A stretch of 64,000 bases of DNA from Pelagibacterales bacterium SAG-MED17 (GTDB lineage Bacteria; Pseudomonadota; Alphaproteobacteria; Pelagibacterales; Pelagibacteraceae), in the NCBI GenBank assembly GCA_014654115.1, contig JACWDO010000001.1, positions 62,001-126,000 of the forward strand. The letters run 5' to 3'. Made by a program: the position numbers and the translations under genes. Below are positions 18,121 through 30,617 of the stretch, in pieces (positions within the stretch are counted from its first letter, which is position 1; each line of letters starts with the position of its first letter). The notes beneath the pieces are model-generated. The model ran no database searches. It was given only the letters and a program-made list of their open reading frames with translations, and had not been told where the DNA came from.

Positions 18121-20744
<2,624 letters not shown>

Positions 20745-20784
20745 TTTATTAATTTAAGCAAAAACATCATACATGCTCACGCTC

Positions 20785-20830
20785 AGATTGCAAAATAAAA
20801 TGGCTAATTTAGGCCAAATAAAACAATATT
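20785..20830 (-). terminator. Weak hairpin between ilvC and leuA
   Basis: On the minus strand a short stem (TGGCC / GGCCA type, about 5 bp, around 20811-20816 and 20801-20804) is followed by a T-rich stretch. It could attenuate transcription between ilvC and leuA. The stem is short and I am not confident. Confidence 0.3.
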
Positions 20831-20834
20831 TAAT

Positions 20835-21869
<1,035 letters not shown>

Positions 21870-21881
21870 TTAATTTTTAAT

Positions 21882-22430
21882 TTATTTAAATATTTCTGAT
21901 CCTCTTGTCATAGCAACTGCGCCTGTTCTTGATACACTTACTAAACCAAATTTTTTTAAGTTTTTTGTCATATTGTCTATTTCTCTTCTTAATGCTGTAA
22001 TTTGAATAACGTTTGATTTGCTTGTTTTGTCCAATAGAACTGGATTAAAATTTTTACAGGCATCTAAAGCTTTACTTAATTTAATATTATTTGCTACGAA
22101 CTTAAATAATGCCATTTCTTTAAAAATTACGTTTTTATCATCTCTTTTAAAGTCTGCAACTTTATGAACTGGTACTAGTTTTTTTAATTGAAGTTTAATT
22201 TGATCAACTACTTGAGGTGTACCAGTTGTTACAATTGTTATTCTTGAAATATTTTGTTTTTGGTCAACTTCAGCCACAGCCAATGACTCAATATTATATC
22301 CTCTTCCAGAAAATAATCCCACAACTCTTGCTAAAACTCCTGTCTCATTATCTACCCATACTACTATTATGTGAGTATTAAATTTTTGTTTTTTTCCAGC
22401 AACACTATATGCTGATTTTGAATTCGCCAT
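21882..22430 (-). CDS. ilvH: Acetolactate synthase small (regulatory) subunit
   Basis: 182 residues. The N-terminal ACT domain begins near residue 18 with HIIVVWVDNETGVLARVVGLFSGRGYNIESL (family signature NxxGVLxRVxGLFxxRGYNIxSL), and the C-terminal domain binds the catalytic subunit. It confers valine feedback inhibition and stimulates activity of IlvI. Its start overlaps the ilvI stop by one base. Also named ilvN in some genomes. Confidence 0.95.
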   Translation of the reverse strand: MANSKSAYSVAGKKQKFNTHIIVVWVDNETGVLARVVGLFSGRGYNIESLAVAEVDQKQNISRITIVTTGTPQVVDQIKLQLKKLVPVHKVADFKRDDKNVIFKEMALFKFVANNIKLSKALDACKNFNPVLLDKTSKSNVIQITALRREIDNMTKNLKKFGLVSVSRTGAVAMTRGSEIFK

Positions 22431-24196
22431 TAAACTAAAGTTCTACCCTTTCCAGTAATTTTTTTTTCTTTTTGGTCCTTAGGTCCTAACAACATTTGAT
22501 TATGAGGTTTTCCTGATGGTATCATTGGATAACAGTTTTCTTGTTTATCAACTAGACAATCAAATATCACTGGACGATCAGTGTTTAACATTTCAATAAT
22601 TTTATCATCTAATTCCTCAGGTGTTTTTGCTCTAATACCAACACATCCATATGCTTCAGCCATTTTAACGAAATCTGGCAATGCAGCTGTGTAGCTTTCC
22701 GAATAGTTTTTGCCATGCAGTAGTTCCTGCCATTGTCTTACCATTCCCATATACTCATTGTTTAGTATAAAAATTTTTATAGGCAAGCTGTACTGAACAG
22801 CTGTAGACATTTCTTGCATTGTCATAAGAATTGAAGCTTCACCTGCAATATCAATTACTAATTTCTTTGGATGTGCTACTTGCACCCCAACAGCTGCCGG
22901 CAATCCATATCCCATTGTGCCAAGTCCTCCAGAAGTCATCCATCTATTAGGCTTATTAAATTTATAGTGTTGAGCCGCCCACATCTGATGCTGTCCAACT
23001 TCTGTTGTAATATAAGTATCCTTATCTTTAGTTAATTCATACAATCTTTCAATTGCGTATTGAGGTTTAATTGTCTCCTCACTGCCAATATAATCTAACG
23101 ATCTTTTAGTTCTCCACTTTTGAATTTTTTCCCACCAATTTGATGTTTGATGTTTATTTGATTTAGAAAAATTTTTTTTTGATTTATTTAAAGTTTTTAA
23201 AGTTGATGTTAAGACAGATTTTATATCTCCAATAATAGGAAGATCTACTTTTACATTTTTATTTATAGATGATGGGTCAATATCAATATGAACTTTTTTA
23301 GAATTTGGTGAAAACTCATCAATTTTACCGGTAATCCTATCATCAAATCTTGCCCCAACGTTTATCATTAAGTCACAACTATACATTGCATTGTTGGCCT
23401 CATAAGTACCGTGCATTCCTAACATTCCTAAAAATTGATTATCATCTGCAGGAAAGCAACCAAGCCCCTGTAAAGTTGAAGTTATTGGAAAACCAGTTGT
23501 ATACACAAGCTCTCTTAAGAGTTCACTTGCTTTTGGTCCTGAATTAATTACCCCACCACCAGTGTAAAAAATTGGCTTTTTTGCTTTGCTTATTAATTTT
23601 ATTAAATCATCAATATTTTTTTGTGAAAAATTATTGTGTGACTTTCCATTTGATTTTTTCTCTTTGGTATAACTTTTATATTTCGTTTTTTGAAATTGAA
23701 TATCTTTTGGGATATCAACCAATACAGGTCCAGGTCTTCCTGTGGTTGCTACTTCAAATGCTTTATGCATCACATCTGCTAAATCATTTATATCTTTTAC
23801 TAGCCAGTTATGTTTTGTACAAGGTCTAGTAATACCTGTTGTATCACATTCTTGAAATGCATCAGTTCCAATTAAATGGGTTGGAACTTGTCCAGAAATA
23901 CAAACAAGTGGAACAGAGTCCATATAAGCATCTGTTAAAGCGGTAACAGCATTTGTGGCACCAGGACCTGAAGTTACTAACAATACTCCTGGCTTACCAG
24001 TTGATCTTGCATACCCTTCTGCAGCGTGTCCTGCTCCTTGTTCATGTCTTACTAAAATATGTTTTATAGAATTAAAATTTTTCAATTCATCATAAATAGG
24101 AAGTACTGCTCCTCCAGGATAGCCAAATATATGGTTTACATTTTGATCCTTTAGACATTTAAAAACTATCTCTGCTCCTGAATATAATTTTGGCAT
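22430..24196 (-). CDS. ilvI: Acetolactate synthase large (catalytic) subunit
   Basis: 588 residues, TPP enzyme. Catalytic Glu is in VRHEQGAGHAAEGYAR (about 50-65), and the TPP/Mg motif GEASILMTMQEM...NNEYMGMV is in the C-terminal domain. It makes 2-acetolactate from two pyruvates, the committed step to valine and leucine, and acetohydroxybutyrate for isoleucine. The start codon overlaps the base of a small hairpin and is placed 6 bp after a TAGATT box, so the mRNA may be leaderless. No Shine-Dalgarno is visible. Confidence 0.96.
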   Translation of the reverse strand: MPKLYSGAEIVFKCLKDQNVNHIFGYPGGAVLPIYDELKNFNSIKHILVRHEQGAGHAAEGYARSTGKPGVLLVTSGPGATNAVTALTDAYMDSVPLVCISGQVPTHLIGTDAFQECDTTGITRPCTKHNWLVKDINDLADVMHKAFEVATTGRPGPVLVDIPKDIQFQKTKYKSYTKEKKSNGKSHNNFSQKNIDDLIKLISKAKKPIFYTGGGVINSGPKASELLRELVYTTGFPITSTLQGLGCFPADDNQFLGMLGMHGTYEANNAMYSCDLMINVGARFDDRITGKIDEFSPNSKKVHIDIDPSSINKNVKVDLPIIGDIKSVLTSTLKTLNKSKKNFSKSNKHQTSNWWEKIQKWRTKRSLDYIGSEETIKPQYAIERLYELTKDKDTYITTEVGQHQMWAAQHYKFNKPNRWMTSGGLGTMGYGLPAAVGVQVAHPKKLVIDIAGEASILMTMQEMSTAVQYSLPIKIFILNNEYMGMVRQWQELLHGKNYSESYTAALPDFVKMAEAYGCVGIRAKTPEELDDKIIEMLNTDRPVIFDCLVDKQENCYPMIPSGKPHNQMLLGPKDQKEKKITGKGRTLV

Positions 24197-24232
24197 TCAG
24201 CCAATCTAGCTGAAGTTGTGCTCATTGGTCAA
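24196..24232 (-). promoter_or_regulatory. Putative leaderless promoter and hairpin at the ilvI start
   Basis: On the minus strand TTGACC (about 24227-24232) is followed after 18 bp by TAGATT (24203-24208). Six bases later comes the ilvI ATG, just where transcription would begin. A perfect 6-bp inverted repeat (TTCAGC at 24196-24201, GCTGAA at 24209-24214) encloses the -10 and touches the ATG. It may be a regulator site rather than an RNA hairpin, since most of it would not be transcribed. Confidence 0.5.
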
Positions 24233-24249
24233 GTTATTGTGAAGATAAA

Positions 24250-25158
24250 TTATAATTTTTTTGTAAATTTTGAGAGAGCGTTTGAATCAAGTTTCTGCCA
24301 ATCGACCATTTGACCTCTTGACCAAGTTCTTTGTCTTTTAGCGTATTGTCTGGTTTTTATTACAATATTTAGTTTTAAATCCTGCAAAGAAGTTTTTTTA
24401 TCAATAAAGTCTTTAATCTCCCTTATACCTATGACTTTGAAGATATTGTTATCACTCTTCAAATTTAGCTTTAAAAAATTTTTTACCTCTTTAACAGCTC
24501 CATCCTTTATCATTTTATCAACTCTTTTAGAAATTTTTTTCAGCAATTTATCTTTAGGATAATCAATATAAATTTTTACAAATTGATCTTCTTTAAATGA
24601 TGATTTTGTCTTTTTGTACCAATCAAAAATTGATTTCTTGGTTACAGTTATAACTTCATAGGCTCTAACTGATCTTTGAACATCGGTAGGATCTATCTTA
24701 TTTTGCACTAATGGATCCTTTGCTAAAAGTTTTGAATAAAATTTTTTCTGACTTAATTGATTTTGCAATAATCTAATTTTATTTCTTGTGGTAATTGGTA
24801 TTTTTGGAATTCTAACTAACCCATCTGTCAAAGCCTTAAAATAAAGACCAGTACCTCCAACTAAAATCGGGATTTTGTTTTTATTTTTTATAATGTTAAT
24901 ATTTTTCTTAGCTAGTTTTAGCCACTCGCCAGATGAGAATTCATTTTTGACACTTCTAAAACCGTATAAATGATGTTTAATTTTATTTGTATCTGTTTTT
25001 CCTGGTCTAGCAGTTAATATTTTTAATTCTTTATATACCTGCATACTATCTGCATTAATAATTTCTCCGTTTAATTTTTTAGCAATTTTTAATGCAACTT
25101 TAGATTTACCTGATGCTGTGGGACCTGAGATTAAGATTATTTTGGACTTAAGGTCCAT
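24250..25158 (-). CDS. miaA: tRNA dimethylallyltransferase
   Basis: 302 residues. P-loop GPTASGKS at 12-19, the ADSMQVYKEL and HHLYGF motifs, and VGGTGLYFKAL are all diagnostic of MiaA. It transfers a dimethylallyl group to A37 of tRNAs reading UNN codons. It ends the hflK-hflC-DUF2065-degP run, starting 3 bp after the degP stop. The last ~20 residues (RQRTWSRGQMVDWQ) hold the tRNA-contact region. Confidence 0.96.
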   Translation of the reverse strand: MDLKSKIILISGPTASGKSKVALKIAKKLNGEIINADSMQVYKELKILTARPGKTDTNKIKHHLYGFRSVKNEFSSGEWLKLAKKNINIIKNKNKIPILVGGTGLYFKALTDGLVRIPKIPITTRNKIRLLQNQLSQKKFYSKLLAKDPLVQNKIDPTDVQRSVRAYEVITVTKKSIFDWYKKTKSSFKEDQFVKIYIDYPKDKLLKKISKRVDKMIKDGAVKEVKNFLKLNLKSDNNIFKVIGIREIKDFIDKKTSLQDLKLNIVIKTRQYAKRQRTWSRGQMVDWQKLDSNALSKFTKKL

Positions 25159-25161
25159 TTG

Positions 25162-26559
25162 TTATTTTAATTTAACACCAATATATGTTCTTTGATTTTG
25201 GTTATTATAGATCGCAATTAGTAAGTTATTTTCATCACTTCTTAATTTCAATTTTACCATATTATCAAGATCACCTATTGTATTAATTTTTTTTCTGTTA
25301 GCTTCAACAATAACGTTATTTACTTGTAAATAATTTATGGGGCTATCTTTGTCGATTTTAGTAATAACTGTACCAGTTGTTCCTTTGGGTAAATTTCTAA
25401 CTTCAATATCTTTTTTATTTAACAATCGAACTTCTATTTTTAGACCTTCAATTCTTTTTACTTTTGGTTTTTCAATTACTGGTTTTTCAGCTTTGAAATC
25501 TTCAGATGTTTCTAATCTTCCTAAAATTATTTCTTTTGTGATTTCTCTTTTATTTCTCCAAACTTTAACAGTAACTTTTTTTCCAACATTTGTTTCAGCG
25601 ACAATTTTTGGTAATTCTTTCATTTCATTTATTGGCTTTCCATCAAACTCTAAAATTATATCACCAGGCTTAATTCCCCCTTTGTCTGATGGGCTGTTAT
25701 CTGCAACACTAGCAACTAAAGCGCCTCTTGGTTTATCAAGCTTTTCTGCATCTGCTATTCCTTGATCTACCACTTGAATTCTTACACCTAACCATCCTCT
25801 TTTTGTTTCTCCAAATTCAATCAATTGATTAATAACTTTTTGAGCACTATTAGATGGGATCGCAAAACCTATTCCGATTGATCCAGATTGGCCAAGTATA
25901 GCTGTATTAATTCCAATAACATCTCCGTTCATATTGAATAGTGGGCCTCCTGAATTTCCTTGGTTAATTGAAGCATCAGTTTGAATATAATCTTCGTATC
26001 TTGACAATCCTATACTTCTGTTTCTAGCTGAAATTATTCCTGCTGTTACTGTACCTCCAAGACCGAATGGATTTCCTATTGCAATAACCCAATCTCCAAT
26101 TCTAGATTTATCAGAATTTCCAAATTTTACTGGCTGAAATTTTTCTTCAGCTTCTATTTTTAATACCGCAATATCCATACCTGCATCAGCGCCAATTACT
26201 TCAGCTTTGTAATCTTTATCTCCATTAACTCTAACAAATATATCTTGCGCACCCTGAATTACATGGTTGTTGGTTATTACAATTCCTTCTTCACCAATTA
26301 TAAAGCCTGACCCTAAAGCACTAGTTTGTCTTTGTTGAGGAGAACCAAACATATCTTCAAATGGTGAGCCAGGAGGAAATTCGAATGGCAAAGGGTTTGA
26401 TTTTGTTGTTACAGTTGTTGTCGTTGAAATATTTACTACTGATGGCATTAGTCCTTCTGCCAAATCTGCAAATGATGATGGAATTTCCTGAGCTTTAGAA
26501 ATTGTAAAATAATTTATAGAAATTATTATTATTGAAAAAATTTTAATTAAGTTTTTCAT
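25162..26559 (-). CDS. degP: DegP/HtrA-family periplasmic serine protease
   Basis: 465 residues from the ATG at 26557-26559. A start at 26574 would add five residues, but the inner start gives an ATGA overlap with the upstream stop and a better signal peptide. Signal peptide 1 to about 23, then a trypsin-like domain with His99, Asp129 and Ser203 (GNSGGPL), then two PDZ domains (about 245-335 and 370-460). It degrades and refolds misfolded envelope proteins. Q-linker and length match DegQ/DegP of Alphaproteobacteria. Its position after hflKC suggests a joint envelope-stress unit. Confidence 0.94.
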   Translation of the reverse strand: MKNLIKIFSIIIISINYFTISKAQEIPSSFADLAEGLMPSVVNISTTTTVTTKSNPLPFEFPPGSPFEDMFGSPQQRQTSALGSGFIIGEEGIVITNNHVIQGAQDIFVRVNGDKDYKAEVIGADAGMDIAVLKIEAEEKFQPVKFGNSDKSRIGDWVIAIGNPFGLGGTVTAGIISARNRSIGLSRYEDYIQTDASINQGNSGGPLFNMNGDVIGINTAILGQSGSIGIGFAIPSNSAQKVINQLIEFGETKRGWLGVRIQVVDQGIADAEKLDKPRGALVASVADNSPSDKGGIKPGDIILEFDGKPINEMKELPKIVAETNVGKKVTVKVWRNKREITKEIILGRLETSEDFKAEKPVIEKPKVKRIEGLKIEVRLLNKKDIEVRNLPKGTTGTVITKIDKDSPINYLQVNNVIVEANRKKINTIGDLDNMVKLKLRSDENNLLIAIYNNQNQRTYIGVKLK

Positions 26560-26741
26560 ATTTTTAAATACCAAATAATTGCAAAACCAATAAGTGCAAA
26601 TATTAACCCACCTGTTCTTAGCTGTTTGTTAGCAATTGCATCCAGTTTTTTTAACATATTTTTCATTTTTGATGGAAATAAGGCATACAATACACCTTCA
26701 ATAAATAAGAAAAGACCAAGTGCTATGATCAATTCTCTCAT
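26556..26741 (-). CDS. DUF2065 small membrane protein
   Basis: 61 residues with two hydrophobic helices (about 4-20 and 42-60) separated by a basic loop. Matches the pattern of DUF2065 (YjeT-like) proteins, which are commonly found beside hflC. Function is not established. Its stop overlaps the degP start by 4 bp, and it follows hflC by 17 bp. Confidence 0.87.
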   Translation of the reverse strand: MRELIIALGLFLFIEGVLYALFPSKMKNMLKKLDAIANKQLRTGGLIFALIGFAIIWYLKI

Positions 26742-26758
26742 ATTAATTAAAAAATCGT

Positions 26759-27619
26759 TTATTTTTGTTTATTTCCAAAAAATTTAAAAAATTCACTATC
26801 TGGAGATAATATCATTGAAGTTTCACCACCAATTAAAGCTTTTTGGTAAGCTTGCATTGCTCTATAAAATCCAAAAAATTCAGCATCTTGCCCATATGCT
26901 TCAGCAAAAATTTTATTTTTAAGTCCATCACCCTCACCTTTCATGATCTCAGATTTTTTTTCTGCCTCAGCTAATATAACAGTAACTTCTTTATCTGCTG
27001 TGGATGTTATAGTGACTGCCATTTCTGCACCTTTCGCTCTAAATTCTTTAGCTTCTCTTTCCCTCTCAGTTTGCATTCTCCTAAAAATTGCGTCACTGTT
27101 TGCTTGAGGCAAATCAGCTCTTTTTATTCTGACATCAACTATCTTTATCCCAAAGTTTTCAGCTTCATTGTTCACACCCTGCTGAATTAATGCCATTTGT
27201 TTTGATCTATCCTCTGATAGCAATGTTTGTAGTTTCTGTTGACCTAATACATTTCTTATTCTGGAGTTAATAATTGTTGCCAACCTCGATCTTGCCACTC
27301 TTTCGTTTCCAACTGAAATATAAAATTTTAATGGATCAATAATTTGAAACCTTGCGAAAGCATCAACTATCAGACGTTTTTGATCAGATGCAATAACTTC
27401 TTCAGGCGGAGTATCTAAATTTAAAACCCTTTTGTCTAAAAATACTACATTCTGAATAAATGGGATTTTGAAATTTAATCCAGGTTTTAAAATAATTCTT
27501 TTTGGATCACCAAACTGAAGAACAATAGCTTGGTTTACCTCTTTAACTACAAATATAGAAAAGAATAGAGTTGCCCCTATCAAGATAATTATTGGTAATA
27601 TAAATTTTCCAGCTTTCAT
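26759..27619 (-). CDS. hflC: FtsH-modulating membrane protein HflC
   Basis: 286 residues. One N-terminal membrane helix (about 5-25) then an SPFH/band-7 domain, with VVKEVNQAIVLQFGDPKR typical of HflC, and a coiled C-terminus rich in Glu/Ala/Arg. With HflK it forms a large periplasmic cage around FtsH that controls access of membrane substrates. It shares one base with the hflK stop. FtsH itself is encoded at the right edge of the window. Confidence 0.95.
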   Translation of the reverse strand: MKAGKFILPIIILIGATLFFSIFVVKEVNQAIVLQFGDPKRIILKPGLNFKIPFIQNVVFLDKRVLNLDTPPEEVIASDQKRLIVDAFARFQIIDPLKFYISVGNERVARSRLATIINSRIRNVLGQQKLQTLLSEDRSKQMALIQQGVNNEAENFGIKIVDVRIKRADLPQANSDAIFRRMQTEREREAKEFRAKGAEMAVTITSTADKEVTVILAEAEKKSEIMKGEGDGLKNKIFAEAYGQDAEFFGFYRAMQAYQKALIGGETSMILSPDSEFFKFFGNKQK

Positions 27620-28716
27620 TAATTTGCTCCTGATTTTAATTCTTGTAAAGGTAGGTAAGGCACAACGCCAGATCCTGAGTCTTTGTCTATTATAATTTTA
27701 TTTATATCAGCAAGAACTTGTTCCATTGTCTCTAGATACATTCTCTCCTGAGTTACTTCTTTTGCTTTAGCGTATTCAGTATAAATTGATAAAAATCTGC
27801 TTGCTTCACCTTCTGCTTTTGCAACAACTTCTTTTTTATAAGCTTCTGCTGCTTGTAAAATTTTTGCAGCTTCTCCTCTTGCTCTTGGTATTACATCATT
27901 AGCGTAGGCCTCTGCCTCATTTTTTGATCTTTCCATATCGGCTCTTGCAGCTTGTACATCTCTAAAAGCATCAATTACCTGGTCTGGTGGATCAGCTTTT
28001 TGAGTTTGAACTTGTGTAATCAGTACACCACTTTCGTATTCATCTAATATTTTTTGTATAATATCCTGAGTATCTCTTTCTATAACGGCTCTTCCTTCTG
28101 TAAGAATTGGCTGAATATCTGATCTTGCTATAACCTCTCTCATTGCAGTTTCTGCTGCAGCTTTTACTGTGCCTTCTGGATCTTGAATTTTAAATAGAAA
28201 ATTACCTGCGTCTTTAATTACCCAAAATACTGAAAAATCTATATTAACTATGTTTTCGTCACCTGTTAACATTAAGCTTTCTTCTGGAACGTCTGCGACT
28301 CCACCTCCTTGACCAAAACCACTGTCTCTTTCGGATCTAAAACCGATATCCATTCTATTTACTTTTGTAACTTTCGGAGTTAGCACACTTTCAATCGGGA
28401 ATGGTAGATGATAATTTAATCCTGGTTGAGTAGTATTTACAAATTTACCAAATCTTAAGACAACGCCCTGTTCATCAGGCAAAACTCTGTATAAGCCACT
28501 TAATGCCCAAATTACCACTAATATAATTAATCCATATATAATTGGTTTTGTACCGCCTGTACCACCTCCAGTAAATTTATTTATAGTATCTTGTAATTTT
28601 TTAATTGTTTCATCCAAGTTAGGAGGTGTAGGACCTCTTCTAAAACCTCCGCCGTTTCCACTTCCACCACTACCTGGAGGAGTACCCCATGGACTTTGAT
28701 TTTTGTAAATCGTCAT
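27619..28716 (-). CDS. hflK: FtsH-modulating membrane protein HflK
   Basis: 365 residues. A Gly/Pro-rich cytoplasmic N-terminus (1-60), one membrane helix (about 62-80), then the SPFH domain with RVLPDEQGVVLRFGKFV and a long Ala/Glu-rich helix. Partner of HflC. The 53-bp region shared with mrp contains a candidate promoter with a leader of only about 5 nt. Confidence 0.95.
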   Translation of the reverse strand: MTIYKNQSPWGTPPGSGGSGNGGGFRRGPTPPNLDETIKKLQDTINKFTGGGTGGTKPIIYGLIILVVIWALSGLYRVLPDEQGVVLRFGKFVNTTQPGLNYHLPFPIESVLTPKVTKVNRMDIGFRSERDSGFGQGGGVADVPEESLMLTGDENIVNIDFSVFWVIKDAGNFLFKIQDPEGTVKAAAETAMREVIARSDIQPILTEGRAVIERDTQDIIQKILDEYESGVLITQVQTQKADPPDQVIDAFRDVQAARADMERSKNEAEAYANDVIPRARGEAAKILQAAEAYKKEVVAKAEGEASRFLSIYTEYAKAKEVTQERMYLETMEQVLADINKIIIDKDSGSGVVPYLPLQELKSGAN

Positions 28717-28727
28717 TATGACATTCT

Positions 28728-28755
28728 ATATAGTGTCTTTATAATCAAAAACAAG
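28728..28755 (-). promoter_or_regulatory. Candidate hflK promoter
   Basis: Minus-strand CTTGTT (28750-28755), 16 bp spacer, CTATAT (28728-28733). The predicted transcript would start about 5 nt before the hflK ATG. The CTTG and C-TATAT pattern is also compatible with the heat-shock sigma factor RpoH of Alphaproteobacteria; this is speculative, but rpoH lies at 57318. Confidence 0.35.
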
Positions 28756-28769
28756 GTAAGTGTAATTTT

Positions 28770-29594
28770 ATGAATGATAAAAAAGTAGGTCTTAGTGACA
28801 CAATGAAAGCAAAAACTGAGCCAAAAACCTACAAAAGAAACCCAATTCCAGGCACTAAATTTACAATTGCTGTTTCAAGTGCAAAAGGAGGTGTTGGGAA
28901 ATCTACTTTTGCCACAAATTTAGCTTTAGCCTTAAAAAAAGTTGGATGCAAAGTAGGAATTTTAGATGCTGATATTTACGGACCCTCTTTACCAAAATTA
29001 TTTTCAATAAATGAAAAGCCCGAGAGCGATGGTCAAACGTTGAAACCAATTATGAAGTACGATATCCAATGTATGTCCATTGGGTTCCTAACAGAAGAAC
29101 AAACTCCGATGATATGGAGAGGGCCAATGGTAACAAGTGCTATTAAAACTTTTACTCAAAAAGTTGGCTGGAAAGACTTAGACTTTATTATTGTTGATAT
29201 GCCTCCGGGTACAGGGGATACACAACTAACTTTTGCACAAGAAATTAAGGTAGATGGAGCAATAATTGTTTCAACTCCTCAAGAAATAGCTCTTCAAGAT
29301 GTAAAAAGAGGAATTAGAATGTTTGAAAAATTAAAAGTAAATATAATAGGATTAATAGACAATATGAGTCATTTTATCGGGGACGATGGAAAAAAATATG
29401 CAATTTTTGGAGAGGACGGTGTTGAAAGAACTGCAAAAGAATTTGAGAAGAAATTTTTAGGACAAATACCAATAAATTCTGATGTTGGAAAGTATGGAGA
29501 TATGGGAATGCCTATTGTTGAGAAAGACCCAAAACATGAAATTACAAAAATTTATTTAAGATTTGCTGAGGAAATTAAACAATTTTATCTTTAA
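28770..29594 (+). CDS. mrp: Mrp/NBP35-type iron-sulfur cluster carrier ATPase
   Basis: 274 residues. The deviant Walker A motif AKGGVGKST is at 38-46, followed by [10 protein letters not shown]-like [11 protein letters not shown] and [13 protein letters not shown]. It carries or assembles Fe-S clusters in the cytoplasm. It lacks the N-terminal DUF59 domain of many Mrp proteins; in its place are about 30 Lys/Thr-rich residues. The usual C-terminal CxxC is not seen in SMSHF-type position ([12 protein letters not shown] here), a deviation noted below. It overlaps convergent thyX by 20 bp. Confidence 0.92.
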   Translation: MNDKKVGLSDTMKAKTEPKTYKRNPIPGTKFTIAVSSAKGGVGKSTFATNLALALKKVGCKVGILDADIYGPSLPKLFSINEKPESDGQTLKPIMKYDIQCMSIGFLTEEQTPMIWRGPMVTSAIKTFTQKVGWKDLDFIIVDMPPGTGDTQLTFAQEIKVDGAIIVSTPQEIALQDVKRGIRMFEKLKVNIIGLIDNMSHFIGDDGKKYAIFGEDGVERTAKEFEKKFLGQIPINSDVGKYGDMGMPIVEKDPKHEITKIYLRFAEEIKQFYL

Positions 29595-30522
29595 TTTCGA
29601 AAGATTCCATAAGTTCATTCCACTCTCTTTTTGAAAGTCCAGATTGCTCTAAATTTATTTCATCACCATTTAATAGTTTTTGAATAATAACTTTTCCTTT
29701 AGCAGAAACTTCTGTGCCACCTACTCTATAATCCATAAATGCATCGTATGTAATAGGAACCCATCTCTTTAAGGTATCTAACATTATATCTGCATAAACT
29801 CTAATTTCATATTGAGCATGATGATCAGCACGTAATCTTAAAAAATTCATTAAGTTTAAAAGATCAGTTTTCCAATACCACTGAGTATAGGTATTTAAAG
29901 TTAGGTTCATTCTAGCTAACTCCCTAGCTAATCCTTTTTTATTTTCATCAATTGTAGATCCATCAAATTTTTGATTAAGCATAGTTTCATAATTGTCGTA
30001 TGTTCTTTCAGCATCATTTTTTAAAAGTTCTAAAACTTTTTTCGCATCTTCTCCCCTAATCACATCACCACGACCTTGTCTATTTGCAATAGATTGGGCT
30101 GCTAAATTTTGTGGATCAGGTAAATAAAATTCTTTATCTAAGATTGAATATCTTGCTGAGTATTCATTGACATTTGCTGTACGATGTCTAATCCATTGTC
30201 TAGCAATAAAAATTGGTAACTTTACATGGTATTTAATTTCACACATTTCGAATGGGGTGCTATGCCAATGGCGCATTAAATACTTGATAAGTCCACTATC
30301 TGTTGAAACTTGTTTAGTTCCCTTTCCATATGATACTCTTGCAGACTGCACGATTGAACTATCATCTCCCATATAATCAATAACTCTAACAAATCCATGG
30401 TCTAGCGCAGGTACAGCTTCATATAATATTTTTTCAAGTTCTGGGGCTGTGACTCTTTTCGTAGGATTTTTTTGTGATTTAAGTTCGTTTATTTCTGCTA
30501 TTTGTTCTATTGTTAATTTCAT
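29575..30522 (-). CDS. thyX: FAD-dependent thymidylate synthase
   Basis: 315 residues. The ThyX signature RHRX7S is present at Arg112-His-Arg ... Ser122 ([11 protein letters not shown]). It methylates dUMP to dTMP using methylene-tetrahydrofolate and FAD/NADPH. It is longer than many ThyX proteins (about 220-260), with an N-terminal extension of about 40 residues and a C-terminal tail. Its stop lies inside the end of mrp. Confidence 0.96.
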   Translation of the reverse strand: MKLTIEQIAEINELKSQKNPTKRVTAPELEKILYEAVPALDHGFVRVIDYMGDDSSIVQSARVSYGKGTKQVSTDSGLIKYLMRHWHSTPFEMCEIKYHVKLPIFIARQWIRHRTANVNEYSARYSILDKEFYLPDPQNLAAQSIANRQGRGDVIRGEDAKKVLELLKNDAERTYDNYETMLNQKFDGSTIDENKKGLARELARMNLTLNTYTQWYWKTDLLNLMNFLRLRADHHAQYEIRVYADIMLDTLKRWVPITYDAFMDYRVGGTEVSAKGKVIIQKLLNGDEINLEQSGLSKREWNELMESFEIKDKIV

Positions 30523-30533
30523 TGAAGTATTTT

Positions 30534-30592
30534 ATGAATTAATACATTATATTAATTCATTATCAAATTAAGTAACAAAAAAATTGATAATG
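30534..30592. promoter_or_regulatory. Two inverted repeats between thyX and the FAD enzyme
   Basis: ATGAATTAATA (30534-30544) pairs with TATTAATTCAT (30550-30560), 11 bp with a 5-bp centre. CATTATCAA (30558-30566) pairs with TTGATAATG (30584-30592), 9 bp with a 17-bp centre. They fill the 95-bp gap between divergent genes and could be operators or alternative RNA stems. AT-rich background raises the chance of accidental repeats. Confidence 0.45.
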
Positions 30593-30617
30593 TTATTTCA
30601 ACTTATAAGAGTAAATT

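Noticed and set aside
25337-25765. 142-codon hydrophobic open frame on the plus strand
   Set aside because: Antisense to the degP PDZ region; hydrophobicity comes from the complement of Lys/Glu codons.
26560-26574. Longer N-terminus for degP (start at 26574)
   Set aside because: The start at 26559 makes an ATGA coupling with the upstream stop and a cleaner signal peptide.
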